From: Desulfobulbaceae bacterium
GTDB taxonomy: Bacteria; Desulfobacterota; Desulfobulbia; Desulfobulbales; Desulfobulbaceae
Length of the DNA stretch: 38,886 nt
Assembly (NCBI GenBank): GCA_015486315.1
Contig: WFRY01000448.1
Location: forward strand, 1-38,886
Reading direction: 5' to 3'
Shown here piece after piece: positions 25,543 through 35,107 of this stretch. Below the pieces are notes generated by a model. It ran no database searches. It was not told where the DNA came from and was given only the letters and a program-made list of their open reading frames with translations. Both the position numbers and the translations under genes were made by a program. Every line of letters starts with the position of its first letter. Position 1 is the stretch's first letter.

Positions 25543-26721
25543 ATGCTCAATAAATACCATGAACCTTATATCCTGAGAAAAGTAGCACCCTTCAAAATTG
25601 ACGACCTCACCCTCCCCTATCCCGAGTTCCTGCCCAGGCTCTATAACTTCTGCATTGAACTCGGTTTCAGAAAAGGGCATATTATGCCGTCCAGGGCTTT
25701 TTGCTCCGATGAAAATCAGGGCCTGCCCATTATTCTGCTTACCAAACATTTCGGCACCTTCCCCTTTAATCATGGACGGGTGGGTGGCCTGCTCGCCGTC
25801 GACCGTCATGGTCCTCATTCTCACCATGGTGACGACCTGGTTATTCTGCAGGCAAGCCATGTCGGCTATGCCCCTGACAGCGGTGAATACGGTACCTATC
25901 GACGCCCGCAGATGTCCGGCAATCACCTTTCCGTATCCTGCGGCAAACTTACCCACGTCATCACCCCCTACCTGGACCAGTATTTATTTGCCCGGGAGCG
26001 AATCTTTCTGCGCAAAGATGATCAGGGGCGCTGCCTGATCACAGTCAAAAATCTTTTCATTGATTTCGGCTCCCATCCTGTGGAGAAAGGACTGGTTCTC
26101 AAACTTTCCAATATTGTGGACCAGGACAACCAGGGGATAATTCATCCCGTAGCAACGGCCAGCACAACCCAGTCCTATGAGGTTTCATTACAGTTTAAAC
26201 AACGGCTTGATGAATCAGGATACCAGTGGCATGGCGGCACCGGTGAAAACATCGGTGACTTACTGACATCAGATCTTTTTTATTTTAAAGAAGACTTTCA
26301 TGAAACCGGTGATTCCGTCCTGTTGGAAAAAAATCTGCTCGAATTCATGCCTGATATCGTCAGCGCCAAATATCCGGCCCTCCGGGTGGCAAAGACCAGC
26401 ATTCAACTTGAATTTGCCAGGGTGGTTCAATCCATACGGATGGAAGAGGCATATAAGAATAGGAATCTTCTCTATGTTTGTGGATTAAATATTGATATTC
26501 CGGAATATGAAGGGTTCCCGCAAACGACTTATTTTGCGCCCTGGGCAGCCCATGTGCAACTCGAAGGCGGTACTCCTTCGAAATATACCCATCCTCTTGA
26601 ACAGGAAGAACTTTTTGCAAAGCTCATGGAACTCAGCGTGGAAAATCCGGATCAATTCGACCTTAAAAAGAGCATCCAGCGTATGCTTGAGGCCCCCCGT
26701 CTGGAGATAAAATCATCCTGA
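25543..26721 (+). CDS. LCIB/C-type carbonic-anhydrase-like protein (tentative)
   Basis: 'SRAFCSDENQG...FNHGRVGGLLAVDRHGPHSHHGDDLVILQASHVGYAPDSGEYGTYRRPQMSGNHLSVSCGKL' resembles the LCIB/C beta-CA core with Cys/His/Cys positions; SD gggaggtg. Confidence 0.5.
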   Translation: MLNKYHEPYILRKVAPFKIDDLTLPYPEFLPRLYNFCIELGFRKGHIMPSRAFCSDENQGLPIILLTKHFGTFPFNHGRVGGLLAVDRHGPHSHHGDDLVILQASHVGYAPDSGEYGTYRRPQMSGNHLSVSCGKLTHVITPYLDQYLFARERIFLRKDDQGRCLITVKNLFIDFGSHPVEKGLVLKLSNIVDQDNQGIIHPVATASTTQSYEVSLQFKQRLDESGYQWHGGTGENIGDLLTSDLFYFKEDFHETGDSVLLEKNLLEFMPDIVSAKYPALRVAKTSIQLEFARVVQSIRMEEAYKNRNLLYVCGLNIDIPEYEGFPQTTYFAPWAAHVQLEGGTPSKYTHPLEQEELFAKLMELSVENPDQFDLKKSIQRMLEAPRLEIKSS

Positions 26722-26835
26722 CAAATTTACGTTTCAAGCCCGTGAGCAGTACCGGGTCAGCGACAGGAAGAGATAAATTTATATTATATTATCAAGTTGT
26801 TATACAGGAGCTGCAGGGTCATTTTAAAAAAATAG

Positions 26836-26864
26836 TTGACATTTTCTGAATAGGCACTCATAAT
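26836..26864 (+). promoter_or_regulatory. Sigma70-like promoter TTGACA-N17-CATAAT
   Basis: Consensus -35 and near-consensus -10 upstream of the Ehr/hyf-like operon. Confidence 0.6.
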
Positions 26865-27082
26865 CTTTTCACTATGTAAGTCGCCTGCCGCGGAAACCTG
26901 CATTCAGGTTGGGCCGTGACCGACGACAGTGGCAGAGTCCTTTCAGGAAAAGCCATTTTCGTGGGTATCATTTACACCACCACTTACCGGTTTGAAGAGC
27001 GTGAAATTCCTGCATGTTTCTCAAACAGGCAAACAGACGATAACCAGGTCTGCCTTCTTATCGATGTAACACACGAGGACGT

Positions 27083-29041
27083 ATGAATACCTTTCTGATA
27101 GCATTACTTATCATTGGAGCCGGTGGAATACAGGCACTTTTTACGTACAGAATGTATCCACTGATGAAAGGAGCTGCGGTTCTAGGCATTATCGCCGGAT
27201 GCGGAATCGGAACGTATGGCGCAGCAATGCGTCTTATCCAGCAGGTCGACCCGGTGATTCTTTCTCTGGACTGGCTGCAGATTTTCACGTTTTCGCTCAA
27301 GATCGACGCTGTTTCAGCTTTTTTTCTTGTGCCGATTTTTACCATCTCGGCAATCGCCGCTCTCTACAGTTTTCAGTATATGCGGGATGCCCAACGACCT
27401 CTGGCTACTGCAGCAAACTATTTCTTTTACGCAATTCTTGTTGTCTCCATGGCCCTTGTTGTCTGTGCAGGCAACCTGATCACCTTTGCCATCACCTGGG
27501 AATTAATGTCTCTGTCCTCTTTCTTCCTGGTTATCTATGATATCCGGAATAAATCAACCCGGGATGCCGGATATCTCTATTTCATGTTTACCCAGGCCGG
27601 GGCTTTGTTCATCTTTGCCGGTTTCGGTTTTATTTACAGCCATACAGGTACCCTGGGTTTTGACGCAATTGCTGCAATTCCTGATTCTGCAAAACTTATT
27701 GCCTTTATCCTTATCCTGATCGGTTGCGGCTCAAAAGCCGGTATCATGCCGCTCCACATCTGGCTGCCCTATGCCCACCCCGCTGCGCCAAGTCATGTTT
27801 CCGCCGTCATGTCCGGGGTTATGATCAAGGTCGGAATTTACGGCATTGTTCGTTTCTATCTGCTGCTTGCGCCGACCAGCGCTCTCTTTGGCCAGATTGT
27901 TATTGTGCTGGGTATTGTCACCGGTATTCTCGGTGTCGTGTATGCCCTTGGTAAACATAATATCAAGAGACTGCTGGCTTACAGCAGTGTTGAAAACATC
28001 GGTATTATCCTGCTCGGCCTCGGAATCGGCATGCTTGGAGTCGCATCCGGCCATAAAACCATGGCAGCCTTTGGTTTTGCCGGCGGCCTGCTCCACGTCT
28101 TAAACCACTCATTTTTCAAGTCACTGCTCTTTCTCGGCGCAGGAGCGGTCATCCAACAGACAGGTACTGCAACTATTGATCAGCTGGGCGGGTTGATGAA
28201 AAAAATGCCCATTACCGGCAGGTCTTTCCTTGTCGGTTCGCTCTCAATATCCGGTCTGCCGCCGTTCAACGGGTTTATCAGCGAATTCCTTATCTATTAC
28301 GGGGCATTCCACGGACTCACACTCCAGGGAGCATCATTTGTTATCACAACACTGGCAATAATCTCACTGGCTGTAATCGGAGGCCTGGCCGCGGCCTTAT
28401 TTACGAAAGTGGTGGGTATTGTTTTTCTTGGTGAACCCCGCACCGACTTTGCAGCAAAGGCATCTGAGGCCGGCGGCATTATGACAGCCTCGCAGCTTAT
28501 CCTGGCCGCGTGCTGTCTTATCATTGGAATCTGGCCTGAGCCCTTTGTCCAGGCCGCATTCCAGGCAAGCCGTTCAATCCCCCTTATTGCAGACTTTGAC
28601 ACCTTGCAGTTCATACCGGTTATAGCCAATATCGCCCGGACTGCGGTTCTGTTTCTGGTCCTGTTCTTTATCGTTGCCGGTATCAGAAAACTTCTCTATG
28701 TCGGCAAAGAGATCACCAGTTCCGGTACCTGGGGCTGCGGGTTCACCCAGCCGACGGTTCGCATGCAGTATACCGGTACCTCGTATGCCGACACTATGGT
28801 TGAATTTTTCAAACCCTTTGTCTGGGTCCAGAAAAATTATTCGGGAATTAATAAAATATTTCCCGGAAAAACAACCTTCAGTTCCCATGTCCACGATACC
28901 TCTGAAATTGGATTAAACACTTTTATTGTCCGTCCGATTCTGTTCCTGCTCGGTAAACTGCGTTGGATTCAACATGGTAATATTCAACTCTATATTGGTT
29001 ACATCGTGCTGGCCGTAGTCGTCATGCTCTTTTTTCTATAG
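27083..29041 (+). CDS. HyfB/NuoL-like proton-pumping membrane subunit
   Basis: 'ITWELMSLSSFFLVIYD', 'GSKAGIMPLHIWLPYAHPAAPSHVSAVMSGVMIKVGIYGIVRF' Proton_antipo_M. Confidence 0.92.
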   Translation: MNTFLIALLIIGAGGIQALFTYRMYPLMKGAAVLGIIAGCGIGTYGAAMRLIQQVDPVILSLDWLQIFTFSLKIDAVSAFFLVPIFTISAIAALYSFQYMRDAQRPLATAANYFFYAILVVSMALVVCAGNLITFAITWELMSLSSFFLVIYDIRNKSTRDAGYLYFMFTQAGALFIFAGFGFIYSHTGTLGFDAIAAIPDSAKLIAFILILIGCGSKAGIMPLHIWLPYAHPAAPSHVSAVMSGVMIKVGIYGIVRFYLLLAPTSALFGQIVIVLGIVTGILGVVYALGKHNIKRLLAYSSVENIGIILLGLGIGMLGVASGHKTMAAFGFAGGLLHVLNHSFFKSLLFLGAGAVIQQTGTATIDQLGGLMKKMPITGRSFLVGSLSISGLPPFNGFISEFLIYYGAFHGLTLQGASFVITTLAIISLAVIGGLAAALFTKVVGIVFLGEPRTDFAAKASEAGGIMTASQLILAACCLIIGIWPEPFVQAAFQASRSIPLIADFDTLQFIPVIANIARTAVLFLVLFFIVAGIRKLLYVGKEITSSGTWGCGFTQPTVRMQYTGTSYADTMVEFFKPFVWVQKNYSGINKIFPGKTTFSSHVHDTSEIGLNTFIVRPILFLLGKLRWIQHGNIQLYIGYIVLAVVVMLFFL

Positions 29042-29050
29042 GAAATTTCG

Positions 29051-29986
29051 ATGGATTTTACTTTTTCTTTTACCTCATTTCTCGCGTTCCTGGTCGCCTT
29101 TGCGCTGGCTCCCCTTTTTATGGGAGTTATCCTGAAAGTAAAGGCTTATTTCGGCGGCAAACAGGGCCCCCCCTGGTTGATCAAATATTATACCCTGATC
29201 AAGCTGCTGCGTAAGGGATCCGTCTATTCAACCAGTACCACCTTTATCTTCAAGCTGGGTCCGGTTGTCTCTTTTGCCACGGCTTTTATGCTGTTGCTCT
29301 TTTTTCCCTTTGCAGGACTTGCGCCCGTACTGTCATTTCATGGGGATGTGGTTATCCTCTTTTATCTGTTGGGCCTGGGACGTTTTTTTACCGTTCTTGC
29401 CGCCCTTGATACGGCCTCACCTTTTGAGGGCATGGGAGCTGCCAGGGAAGTGTTCTTTTCGACCCTGGCCGAGGCCACGGTCTTTGTTATCCTGGCACTT
29501 TTTTTCCGCATCAGCGGCAGCTTAAGCTTTGCCGAATACTTTTCAGGTACTCAGGTCGTTAACCTGTGGTCCTCCTCTGCTGCCATGATATTCCTGGTTC
29601 TGATCGCCCTCTTTATCATTCTGCTGACCGAGAATTCCAGAGTGCCGGTCGATGACCCTGCCACCCACCTTGAGTTGACCATGATCCATGAAGTCATGAT
29701 CCTTGATCACAGCGGGCCTGATCTTGCCCTTATCGAAATGGGGGCATTCCTGAAAATGTTATTTTATGCCTCCTTTATCTCCTGTCTGCTCTACCCCTTT
29801 CATACCGGGTATGCCATAGTCAACATCTTCATTTTTACCATTATCATGACGCTGATTTATGCGGGGATCGGTTTAGTTGAATCTATTACGGCACGCTACA
29901 AGATGCCTCTGGTTCCCAACTTCATCCTGACCTCCTTTGCCCTGGTCTTCTTTGCAACAATTTTAACCATGGAGTTTGTCCAGTGA
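29051..29986 (+). CDS. HyfC/NuoH-like membrane subunit
   Basis: 'LIKLLRKGSVYSTSTTFIFKLGP', 'NSRVPVDDPATHLELTMIHEVMILDHSGPDLALIE'. Confidence 0.92.
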   Translation: MDFTFSFTSFLAFLVAFALAPLFMGVILKVKAYFGGKQGPPWLIKYYTLIKLLRKGSVYSTSTTFIFKLGPVVSFATAFMLLLFFPFAGLAPVLSFHGDVVILFYLLGLGRFFTVLAALDTASPFEGMGAAREVFFSTLAEATVFVILALFFRISGSLSFAEYFSGTQVVNLWSSSAAMIFLVLIALFIILLTENSRVPVDDPATHLELTMIHEVMILDHSGPDLALIEMGAFLKMLFYASFISCLLYPFHTGYAIVNIFIFTIIMTLIYAGIGLVESITARYKMPLVPNFILTSFALVFFATILTMEFVQ

Positions 29987-30639
29987 TACATATATCCAAT
30001 ATACTTCTGGCGCTGATTCTCCTGTCGGTTTTACTTTCCCTACGTTCCAACCGACTCATGGCTCTGGTGAAGCTGATGGCCTTTCAGGGGGTCGTGGTTT
30101 CTGCGGTACCTCTTTTCATTGATACCGCACACGGGATCACCTTTAAGCTTATCATGTTCTTTTTCCTGTTAATCCTGGTAAAGGGCGTCTTGATTCCCGG
30201 GCTGATGTTTATTGCCGTCAAACGGGTGGTGGTCACCAACGAAATCGAGCCCATTATCGGGTATCATGCCTCCCTGTTTGCCGGCTTGATTATAATTGTA
30301 TTTTCCGTATATATAACCAATCATCTTCACTTGGCTATGCTGCCTGCAAGCCATAAAATGCTGCTGGTGAGTGCTATTACGACCATGGGTGCCGGTTTTA
30401 TCCTGCTTCTGACCAGACGTAAGGCAATAACCCAGGTTATCGGCTACCTGATGATGGAGAACGGCATTTATCTCATCGGTACGGCTTTGGCAAAACAGGT
30501 CCACACCCAGTATGTAGTCGAGTTCGCGGTTCTTCTCGATCTCCTGGTAGGTGTTTTGGTTATGGGTATTGTCTTAAATGACATTAATCACACTTTTGAT
30601 GATGTTGACACCGCCCTCCTCGGGCAGCTAAAGGATTGA
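29983..30639 (+). CDS. HyfE-like membrane subunit (NuoK-like)
   Basis: 'IGYLMMENGIYLIGTAL...VEFAVLLDLLVGVLVMGIVLNDIN'; ATGA overlap. Confidence 0.88.
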   Translation: MIHISNILLALILLSVLLSLRSNRLMALVKLMAFQGVVVSAVPLFIDTAHGITFKLIMFFFLLILVKGVLIPGLMFIAVKRVVVTNEIEPIIGYHASLFAGLIIIVFSVYITNHLHLAMLPASHKMLLVSAITTMGAGFILLLTRRKAITQVIGYLMMENGIYLIGTALAKQVHTQYVVEFAVLLDLLVGVLVMGIVLNDINHTFDDVDTALLGQLKD

Positions 30640-30643
30640 AATT

Positions 30644-32074
30644 ATGTTACAACTTACATTTATCCTTCCACTGATCGCAGGAGTTGCCGTCTTTTTTCTT
30701 CCTGTGAACAGAGGAAGATTAATCCTGTTGGCCACGGCTGCTCTCCATGCGATCATCACAGCACTGGAATGGTTCAAGGTAACCGGGCCCCTGCAGACCA
30801 GCTACTTCAGCAACACTCCTGAAGGGATGCTGGTCATGACTATCCTCTCCTTTCTCTTTCTTTTTATCTCTATCTATACGGTTTTTTATATGAAAGAGGT
30901 GGAGATGAGTAAAGAACCAATGTTTAATGCCTCCATGCTGCTCTTTTTAGCCGCCATGTCCATGGTTGCTATTGCCGATCATATTATCATGCTCTGGGTT
31001 GCCGTGGAGGCGACCACCCTGATGAGTGCACCGCTTATCTTTGTCCATCGCTCCAAAGAGGCCCTGGAAGCAACCTGGAAATATGTGCTTATCTGCTCCG
31101 TCGGTATCGCACTTGCCCTGCTTGGCTGCTTCTTTATTATCTTCTCCATGGAGATGAGCAAGGTTCATGTGCCGATCAGCTTCTCATCGTTAAATACGGT
31201 TGCAGCCCAGTTGAATCCGATATGGCTTAAAGCCGGGTTTATTTTCATCCTTATCGGCTATGGGACTAAAATGGGTCTGGCACCTATGCATACCTGGCTG
31301 CCGGACGCCCATAGTGAAGCCCCCAGTCCGGCGTCGGCCCTTCTCTCAGGTGCATTGCTGAACTGTGCGTTTCTTGGCGTGTATCGCTGTCATCAGTTGA
31401 TGTATAAGGCCGGTCTGGGTGATTATTCAAGTAATGTCCTGATTGCCTTTGGACTGGCTTCCATGCTGGTTGCAGCTGTCTTTATTCTCAACCAGACAGA
31501 TTACAAACGAATGCTGGCCTATTCCAGTGTCGAAAACATGGGTATTATCGCAGTCGGTATCGGATTCGGCGGTCTGGCCGCCTTTGGTGCCATGCTGCAC
31601 ATGATTCATCATTCGCTTGTAAAATCTTCACTGTTCCTGTCTTCAGGTAATATACTGCTCGGTTACGGCACAAAGATGATTGACAAAACCGGTGGCATGC
31701 TGCGGTATCTTCCCAAGACCGGCCTGTCCTTTTTTGCCGGGTTTGCCGGAATTTCAGGTTTCCCGCCGTTTGGACTCTTTATCAGTGAATTTCTTATCAT
31801 TATCGGCGCCATCAAGGCCGGTCGTTATGTGGCAATCAGTATCTTTATCTTTTGTCTGATCCTGATCTTTGCCGGTGCGTCACGACTCGTTATGCAGATG
31901 GTCCTCAAGGAACGAGATGATGTTGATATTCAGATTCCGGAATCATGGATGCGTGTTTTTCCCCCGCTTATCCTGTTACTGACATCCCTGGCTCTTGTTA
32001 TCTGGCTGCCGGATTCCCTCTATCAAACAATTCAAAATGCGATTTCATCCATTGGAGGCACAGTGAATGGATAA
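30644..32074 (+). CDS. HyfF-like proton-pumping membrane subunit
   Basis: 'GYGTKMGLAPMHTWLPDAHSEAPSPASALLSGALLNCAFLGVYR'. Confidence 0.92.
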   Translation: MLQLTFILPLIAGVAVFFLPVNRGRLILLATAALHAIITALEWFKVTGPLQTSYFSNTPEGMLVMTILSFLFLFISIYTVFYMKEVEMSKEPMFNASMLLFLAAMSMVAIADHIIMLWVAVEATTLMSAPLIFVHRSKEALEATWKYVLICSVGIALALLGCFFIIFSMEMSKVHVPISFSSLNTVAAQLNPIWLKAGFIFILIGYGTKMGLAPMHTWLPDAHSEAPSPASALLSGALLNCAFLGVYRCHQLMYKAGLGDYSSNVLIAFGLASMLVAAVFILNQTDYKRMLAYSSVENMGIIAVGIGFGGLAAFGAMLHMIHHSLVKSSLFLSSGNILLGYGTKMIDKTGGMLRYLPKTGLSFFAGFAGISGFPPFGLFISEFLIIIGAIKAGRYVAISIFIFCLILIFAGASRLVMQMVLKERDDVDIQIPESWMRVFPPLILLLTSLALVIWLPDSLYQTIQNAISSIGGTVNG

Positions 32075-33590
32075 CCTCCTTAAAATACGAAATGGTCAGA
32101 CCGTTAAACGGTCGGATATACCTGATCTTGAATTTCCTGTTTTTCAAAATACTGTCCTTAAAGCAGTTATTCATAACGGTTTCGTCGTACAATTTTTCGC
32201 CTATGAGGATGAAGAAAAGACGCTGAAACTGCTGACGGTCATTCGATGCGGACAAGATGAACTCTACGTTACCGGATGTTCCCTGTCCGATGAGTATCCT
32301 TCGCTTACTCCGGAGTGTGAAAAGTTTCATATGTTTGAACGGGAAGTCGCCGAGCAGTTCGGTGTTCTCCCCAAGGGACATCCCTGGCTCAAGATGGTAC
32401 GTTACCACGAAAATTATCGGGGCATGGATGATATCTTCGGCAACGACTACAGCCAGGATATTCCTGGCAACTACCCCTATTTTACGGTTGACGGTGAGTC
32501 CATCCATGAGGTTGCGGTCGGCCCTGTTCATGCCGGTATTATCGAACCGGGACATTTTCGTTTTCAATGCGCCGGAGAAGATGTTTTCAGTCTGGAGATT
32601 CAGCTTGGCTACCAGCACCGGGGAGCGGAAAAACTCCTTGAGCAGGCGGGTCAGCCTTTAAACCGGTTACCGGTTATTGCCGAATCCATTGCCGGTGACA
32701 CCGCAATAGGACATAGTCTCTGTCATTCGCAGGCAATTGAATCTCTTGCCGGACTTGAAGTAGAAGAGGAATCAAAACTGGTCCGAACAGTGGCCCTTGA
32801 GCTTGAACGACTTGCCAACCATATAGGTGATTTAGGGGCACTGAGCGGTGATGTTGCCTTTAACCCGCCCCTTAATTATTTCGGCCGGATTCGTGGAGAA
32901 TTTTTAAACCTCAGCCTGACCATGGCCGGTAACCGATTCGGTAAAGGTCTGGTTCGGCCCGGTGGAATCGCCTTTCCTGTACAGGAAGAACAGCAGCGCA
33001 TTATTGTTGATAAGATTCATGATGAAACTCCCGGCATAACCAATGTCTGCGACCTGCTCTTTTCAGCCCATACTGTAATTGCCCGTTTTGAGAATACCGG
33101 AACAGTGCCACCGTCTCTTACTGAAAAACTTGGACTTGTCGGTTACTGCGGCAGAGCTGGTGGTCTTTCCTATGATGCCCGGGTAAGTTTCCCCACCGAG
33201 ATGTATGATCAGGTGGAAGCAAACAGTAATGAGCGAACTGTCGGTGATGTTTACAGTCGTGCCAATGTACGGCGGGAAGAGATTATGCATTCACTGCGGG
33301 TGATACCAAAACTTCTGGCAAAAGAGATTGATGCCCGGCCACTTCCGGTGCCTTCTTCTTATACGCTTGCAGCGGATTCTTTTGTCGTTACCCTTAACGA
33401 GGCCTGGCGAGGTGAGGTGTCTCACTGTATCTTGACCAATAAAGACGGTTCGATCCTACGCTACAAGGTCAAGGATCCTTCATTTCATAACTGGACAGGC
33501 CTGGCCATGTCCCTGCGCAACCAGGGTATATCGGATTTCCCTCTGTGCAATAAGAGTTTTAACCAGTCGTACTGTGGATTTGACCTGTAA
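32067..33590 (+). CDS. HyfG-like large subunit (NuoC-NuoD type) lacking NiFe-site cysteines
   Basis: 'FHMFEREVAEQFGVLPKGHPWLKMVRYH' NuoC-like; 'LGYQHRGAEKLLEQ' NuoD-like; no RxCGxC, no DPCxxC. Confidence 0.88.
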   Translation: MDNLLKIRNGQTVKRSDIPDLEFPVFQNTVLKAVIHNGFVVQFFAYEDEEKTLKLLTVIRCGQDELYVTGCSLSDEYPSLTPECEKFHMFEREVAEQFGVLPKGHPWLKMVRYHENYRGMDDIFGNDYSQDIPGNYPYFTVDGESIHEVAVGPVHAGIIEPGHFRFQCAGEDVFSLEIQLGYQHRGAEKLLEQAGQPLNRLPVIAESIAGDTAIGHSLCHSQAIESLAGLEVEEESKLVRTVALELERLANHIGDLGALSGDVAFNPPLNYFGRIRGEFLNLSLTMAGNRFGKGLVRPGGIAFPVQEEQQRIIVDKIHDETPGITNVCDLLFSAHTVIARFENTGTVPPSLTEKLGLVGYCGRAGGLSYDARVSFPTEMYDQVEANSNERTVGDVYSRANVRREEIMHSLRVIPKLLAKEIDARPLPVPSSYTLAADSFVVTLNEAWRGEVSHCILTNKDGSILRYKVKDPSFHNWTGLAMSLRNQGISDFPLCNKSFNQSYCGFDL

Positions 33591-33620
33591 GAATCAGGAT
33601 AAATATCGAGGCTCAATCAT

Positions 33621-34364
33621 ATGTTAAAAGTTATTAAAAATAGACGGGAACAGGGGTACAGGACCACCAAATATCCCAAGATACCAATCAATCTGTATTC
33701 CCGTTACCGGGGATTACCCACGGTTCATCAGGACTGCGACAAAGAACTTGCCCGAACATGTGCTGAGGCATGTCCCCAACAGGCAATAGACAGCGACAAG
33801 ATGGTTATTGATCTCGGTCGTTGTACATTCTGTGGTCAATGCGAAATACAGTCAGAGGGAAAATTTGTTACCTTCACTAACAACTTTGAATTAGGCACGA
33901 CCAGCAGAGATTCGCTGTACAGCAGTGGTTCCCTGCCTGCCCTTGCTGAACATTCAAAAAAGCATTTCAAGAGTCTCTTTGGCCGATCCCTGCAGCTCAG
34001 GCAGGTTTCCGCTGCCGGCTGTAACTCCTGCGAGGCGGACATAAACGTGCTCGGTACCCCGTTTTTTGATCTGCAGCGCTTTGGTATTGATTACGTTGCT
34101 TCACCCAGGCACGCCGACGGTATACACCTTACCGGTCCGATTTCAAATAATATGAGGGCTGCCGTGCTGACAACCTATGAAGCAATCGCGTCACCCAAGG
34201 TGGTTATTGCCAACGGCTGCTGTGCGATCTCCGGAGGACCTTTCTGGGGCAGTAAAGATATTGTCGGAGACTTGAACAGCCTGATCCCGGTAGATCTTTA
34301 CATTCCCGGCTGCCCTCCCCATCCGATGACCCATCTGCATGCACTTCTGAATTTTTTCAAGTAA
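33621..34364 (+). CDS. Fused HyfH-like ferredoxin domain plus HyfI/NuoB-like small subunit
   Basis: 'CTFCGQCEIQ' ferredoxin motif; 'AGCNSCEADI', 'NGCCAISGG', 'YIPGCPPHPMTHLHAL' N2-type cluster motifs. Confidence 0.9.
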   Translation: MLKVIKNRREQGYRTTKYPKIPINLYSRYRGLPTVHQDCDKELARTCAEACPQQAIDSDKMVIDLGRCTFCGQCEIQSEGKFVTFTNNFELGTTSRDSLYSSGSLPALAEHSKKHFKSLFGRSLQLRQVSAAGCNSCEADINVLGTPFFDLQRFGIDYVASPRHADGIHLTGPISNNMRAAVLTTYEAIASPKVVIANGCCAISGGPFWGSKDIVGDLNSLIPVDLYIPGCPPHPMTHLHALLNFFK

Positions 34365-34424
34365 AAAGCTAAAGTGTAACCGCATCTCTCTGCAGCAATT
34401 GATAGACATACTGCAGAACATAAA

Positions 34425-34458
34425 CAAAAAAAGCCCGGCTTGCGCCGGGCTTTTTTTA
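34425..34458. terminator. Rho-independent terminator after the Ehr-like operon
   Basis: aaaaaaagcccggcttgcgccgggctttttttata. Confidence 0.95.
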
Positions 34459-34554
34459 TACTGCTGTATCCGTAAGCGCTCCATGGTCACGCACAGCAGT
34501 GCGTTCCTGAAACGCTTACATTCAGGGATGTTAACAGTTATCCTATAAATCTGA

Positions 34555-34851
34555 TCATCTTTTTATCTGCACCGCCTTTTCCTGTTTATTAAGAAAAATG
34601 TAGCACGCCGGTAAGGCTAAAAAAAAGGCAGCATAGAGAAGATACTCAATCCCCTTGCAATGCGTATAGTAGTCTCCCAGAGTATGGAGCGGACTGATCC
34701 TGGATGTAGCAATCATGTACTGCCTGGCAAGTTCCGACAGCGAGCCGGCCTGTGACAGACCGCCAACAAATGCTGCTACCGCCCACAATCCTATCAGGGC
34801 CCCAAACCCCAAGACCACTCTACCGGCCACCTTGCTATCCTTTTCAGCCAT
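34555..34851 (-). CDS. Small membrane protein, unknown
   Basis: 'MAEKDSKVAGRVVLGFGALIGLWAVAAFVGGL...LYAAFFLALPACYIFLNKQEK'; SD aggag. Confidence 0.6.
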   Translation of the reverse strand: MAEKDSKVAGRVVLGFGALIGLWAVAAFVGGLSQAGSLSELARQYMIATSRISPLHTLGDYYTHCKGIEYLLYAAFFLALPACYIFLNKQEKAVQIKR

Positions 34852-34909
34852 GATCAATCTCCTGTTTTCAACGTATAGTATCTCTCATCGTGAGACAATC
34901 TTACACTTG

Positions 34910-35107
34910 TTATCCTCCGACAACTGCAGTCCAGAAACCACTGAGTAAACCGCCGATACCGTTATTCCATATTCCCCCTATCAGACAGACGAATCCATAG
35001 ACTCCTATGACAGCAGCGACTCCCATTCCAACAGTTAATGCAAACCTGGAAGCCTCTGCTTTTACGTTCACTCCTGTTTCATTCCTGGTAATTGTTTCTG
35101 TAGCCAA
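34910..35107 (-). CDS. Small membrane protein, unknown (TTG start)
   Basis: SD AGGAGG then TTG; 'ATETITRNETGVNVKAEASRFALTVGMGVAAVIGVYGFVCLIGGIWNNGIGGLLSGFWTAVVGG'. Confidence 0.55.
   Translation of the reverse strand: MATETITRNETGVNVKAEASRFALTVGMGVAAVIGVYGFVCLIGGIWNNGIGGLLSGFWTAVVGG

Noticed and set aside
34472-34519. Small palindromic element gtaagcg...cgcttac with IS66-like GTAA/TTAC ends
   Set aside because: Only 48 bp, flanking 8-mers differ (ctgtatcc vs attcaggg), so no target duplication; left as an ordinary palindrome.
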